Part shown: one piece after another, positions 11,613-12,726 of the stretch
How the letters are laid out: the number at the start of each line of letters is the position of its first letter
Position numbering within the stretch: the first letter of the stretch is position 1
DNA from: JBJXGC01 sp046154545
Lineage (GTDB): Bacteria; Chloroflexota; Dehalococcoidia; Tepidiformales; Tepidiformaceae
Assembly (NCBI GenBank): GCA_046154545.1
Contig: JBJXGC010000184.1
Location: 1-12,726, forward strand
Direction: 5' to 3'
DNA length: 12,726 nt
Made by a program: the position numbers and the translations under genes
The notes under the pieces: model-generated
Databases searched by the model: none
What the model saw: the letters and a program-made list of their open reading frames with translations, nothing else
Told to the model about the DNA's origin: nothing

Positions 11613-12726
11613 TCAGGCCGGCTGGCGGGCGCCGGCCGCCCGCGCCAGGAGCATCTCATCCCGGGCCGAAGGACGGCGGTCGAGCCGCGCCCGCAACCAG
11701 CGCTCCGCCTCTTCGAAGCGGCCGGCCCGGAGGCAGGCCTCAAGGAGCGTGTCCTCGAACACCTCGCGCTGGGCGTTGCTCCCACCGATCCGCACGAGTT
11801 CAGGGGCGAGGGGCGTGAGCCGGTCGGCGGCCGCACCGTACTCCCCGCGGGCGAAGTCGGCGACGGCCTCGACGATGGCGAGGGCTACCGGCCCGGCCTG
11901 CTGCTTGCCCGCCGCCTCCCGCTTCCGCAGGTCGGCCGCGAGCCGGTCGAGCGATTCGCCATCCCCCGCGCCCGCGTAAGCGAGGGCTGCGTGGTCGTCG
12001 GCGAAGGTGATGCCGGCACGGGCGAACGCCTTCGCCACCCACCCGGCCAGTTCGGCGGCAGCCCCCTCCGGGCGCTCGACGCCGTAGAGCTGGCAGCGCC
12101 AGAGGAGCGAGGCGGCATCGGCGATCGTGATCACGGGCACGCCCGGGCAGACTGAGGGCTTGAGCGTCTCGTCGTAGACACGCATGACGATGTCCATCTC
12201 GCCCTGCTTCAGGGCGAACAGCGCCTCGTGCCAGGAGAGGTGGCTGTAGAGCGTGGCCGTCCGTTCGTAGCCGGGCAGCCAGTCGCGGATGAAGGCCGCG
12301 CCGCCAGCGTGGTCGCCCGTCTCGTAGAAGACGTGGGCCATCGTGTGCGAACCGGCCCCGCTCCGCGGCCGCAGGGCGAGCGACCGCTCCACCAGGCGGC
12401 GCGCCTCGGCGAAGTGGTTGAGCTCGTTGTGGACGAAGGCGAAGGAGCTGAGGAACCACCAGTCGTCGCCGTAGGCAGGGGCCAGCGGTTCGAGGAGGGC
12501 GAAGGTCTCGGCCCGCCAGTCCGGCCCGCCGCCGAAGCCGATCAGGCTGAAGGGGCCGACCGCCTGGGAGAGGAGGAAGGCGTCGCGCGGGTGCTCCGCC
12601 ATCTGCTCGTGGATGAGGGCGACGGCGCCTGCCCCGTCCCCATCGATAGCCGCGGCTATGGCGGCGACGTGGCGCTGCTCGCGGGCGGTGGTGCCGGCAG
12701 CGACGGCCAGGGCGCGCTCCTTGCCC
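11613..12726 (-). CDS. TTC38-like tetratricopeptide repeat protein (5' end outside window)
   Basis: At least 371 residues of a helical-repeat protein of the TTC38-like group. Recognisable are the GSHTMAHVFYETGDHAGG segment, LYSHLSWHEALFALKQGEMD and VMRVYDETL, each with the His and Trp pattern of that family, followed by further TPR-like helices and a C-terminal EAERWLRARL repeat. The frame stays open from ATG 12602 to the window edge, and the translated upstream part (EQRHVAAI, GAGAVALIHEQM) fits the family's N-terminal repeats, so 12602 is an internal Met. Eukaryotic and bacterial TTC38-like proteins have no established biochemical role. It is the upstream partner of the nucleoside phosphorylase gene. 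Confidence 0.85.
   Translation of the reverse strand, partial: GKERALAVAAGTTAREQRHVAAIAAAIDGDGAGAVALIHEQMAEHPRDAFLLSQAVGPFSLIGFGGGPDWRAETFALLEPLAPAYGDDWWFLSSFAFVHNELNHFAEARRLVERSLALRPRSGAGSHTMAHVFYETGDHAGGAAFIRDWLPGYERTATLYSHLSWHEALFALKQGEMDIVMRVYDETLKPSVCPGVPVITIADAASLLWRCQLYGVERPEGAAAELAGWVAKAFARAGITFADDHAALAYAGAGDGESLDRLAADLRKREAAGKQQAGPVALAIVEAVADFARGEYGAAADRLTPLAPELVRIGGSNAQREVFEDTLLEACLRAGRFEEAERWLRARLDRRPSARDEMLLARAAGARQPA

Noticed and set aside
11047..11979. Plus-strand open frame (310 codons) over the phosphorylase and TPR genes
   Set aside because: Shadow of two recognised minus-strand genes; product has no domain and is rich in Arg, Gly and Ala.
1..12726. CRISPR arrays, tRNA or rRNA genes, insertion sequences, phage genes
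   Set aside because: No regularly spaced repeats with spacers, no tRNA- or rRNA-like sequence and no transposase, integrase or phage gene could be recognised on either strand.

Overview
This is a GC-rich (roughly two-thirds G+C) bacterial chromosome segment with tightly packed genes on both strands. It carries a pyrG tail, a PspA/PspAA envelope-stress cluster and a heliorhodopsin. Heliorhodopsins are typical of monoderm bacteria, archaea and algae and are largely absent from classical diderms. With the Actinobacteria/Chloroflexi-type PspAA protein, this suggests a Chloroflexota-like organism, with Actinomycetota as the main alternative. This placement is inference; no rRNA or other decisive marker is present.

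Layout. (1) 1-912: 3' part of pyrG (CTP synthase), cut by the window edge. (2) 1080-2599: an extended -10 promoter leads into a yybP-ykoY-type manganese riboswitch. A 75-residue Asp/Arg-rich small protein gene follows, then a TerC/Alx-family metal exporter gene. (3) 2661-4279: a phage-shock-like operon, pspA - unknown 76-aa gene - pspAA - double-zinc-ribbon gene, with overlapping start and stop codons between the first three. (4) 4280-4838: a highly structured 238-nt leader followed by a SugE/Gdx-type small multidrug resistance gene (guanidinium exporter). (5) 4920-6271: a YqhA/UPF0114 membrane protein gene whose stop overlaps the start of a heliorhodopsin gene. (6) 6327-7393: azlC-azlD amino-acid exporter pair.

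(7) 7523-9279, minus strand: a 65-aa putative zinc-binding protein, a REP-like repeat region, a PaaI-type thioesterase and a crotonase-family enzyme lacking both classical hydratase glutamates. (8) 9395-10835, plus strand: a PAP2/AUR1-like membrane enzyme overlapping a glycerophosphodiester phosphodiesterase-like gene. (9) 10836-10876: a second repeat copy forming two hairpins between convergent genes. (10) 10894-12726, minus strand: a DeoD/Udp-type nucleoside phosphorylase downstream of a TTC38-like TPR protein that runs off the window.

Working together: genes from 1100 to 7393 read like an envelope and cation homeostasis block (Mn2+ efflux, membrane-integrity PspA system, guanidinium efflux, amino-acid efflux). 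The retinal photoreceptor sits inside it, translationally coupled to an uncharacterised membrane protein. The most interesting points are the yqhA-heliorhodopsin pair, the small acidic/basic protein directly under the Mn riboswitch, the PspA cluster with an unknown second gene and a zinc-ribbon fourth gene, and the unclassified structured leader of the guanidinium exporter.
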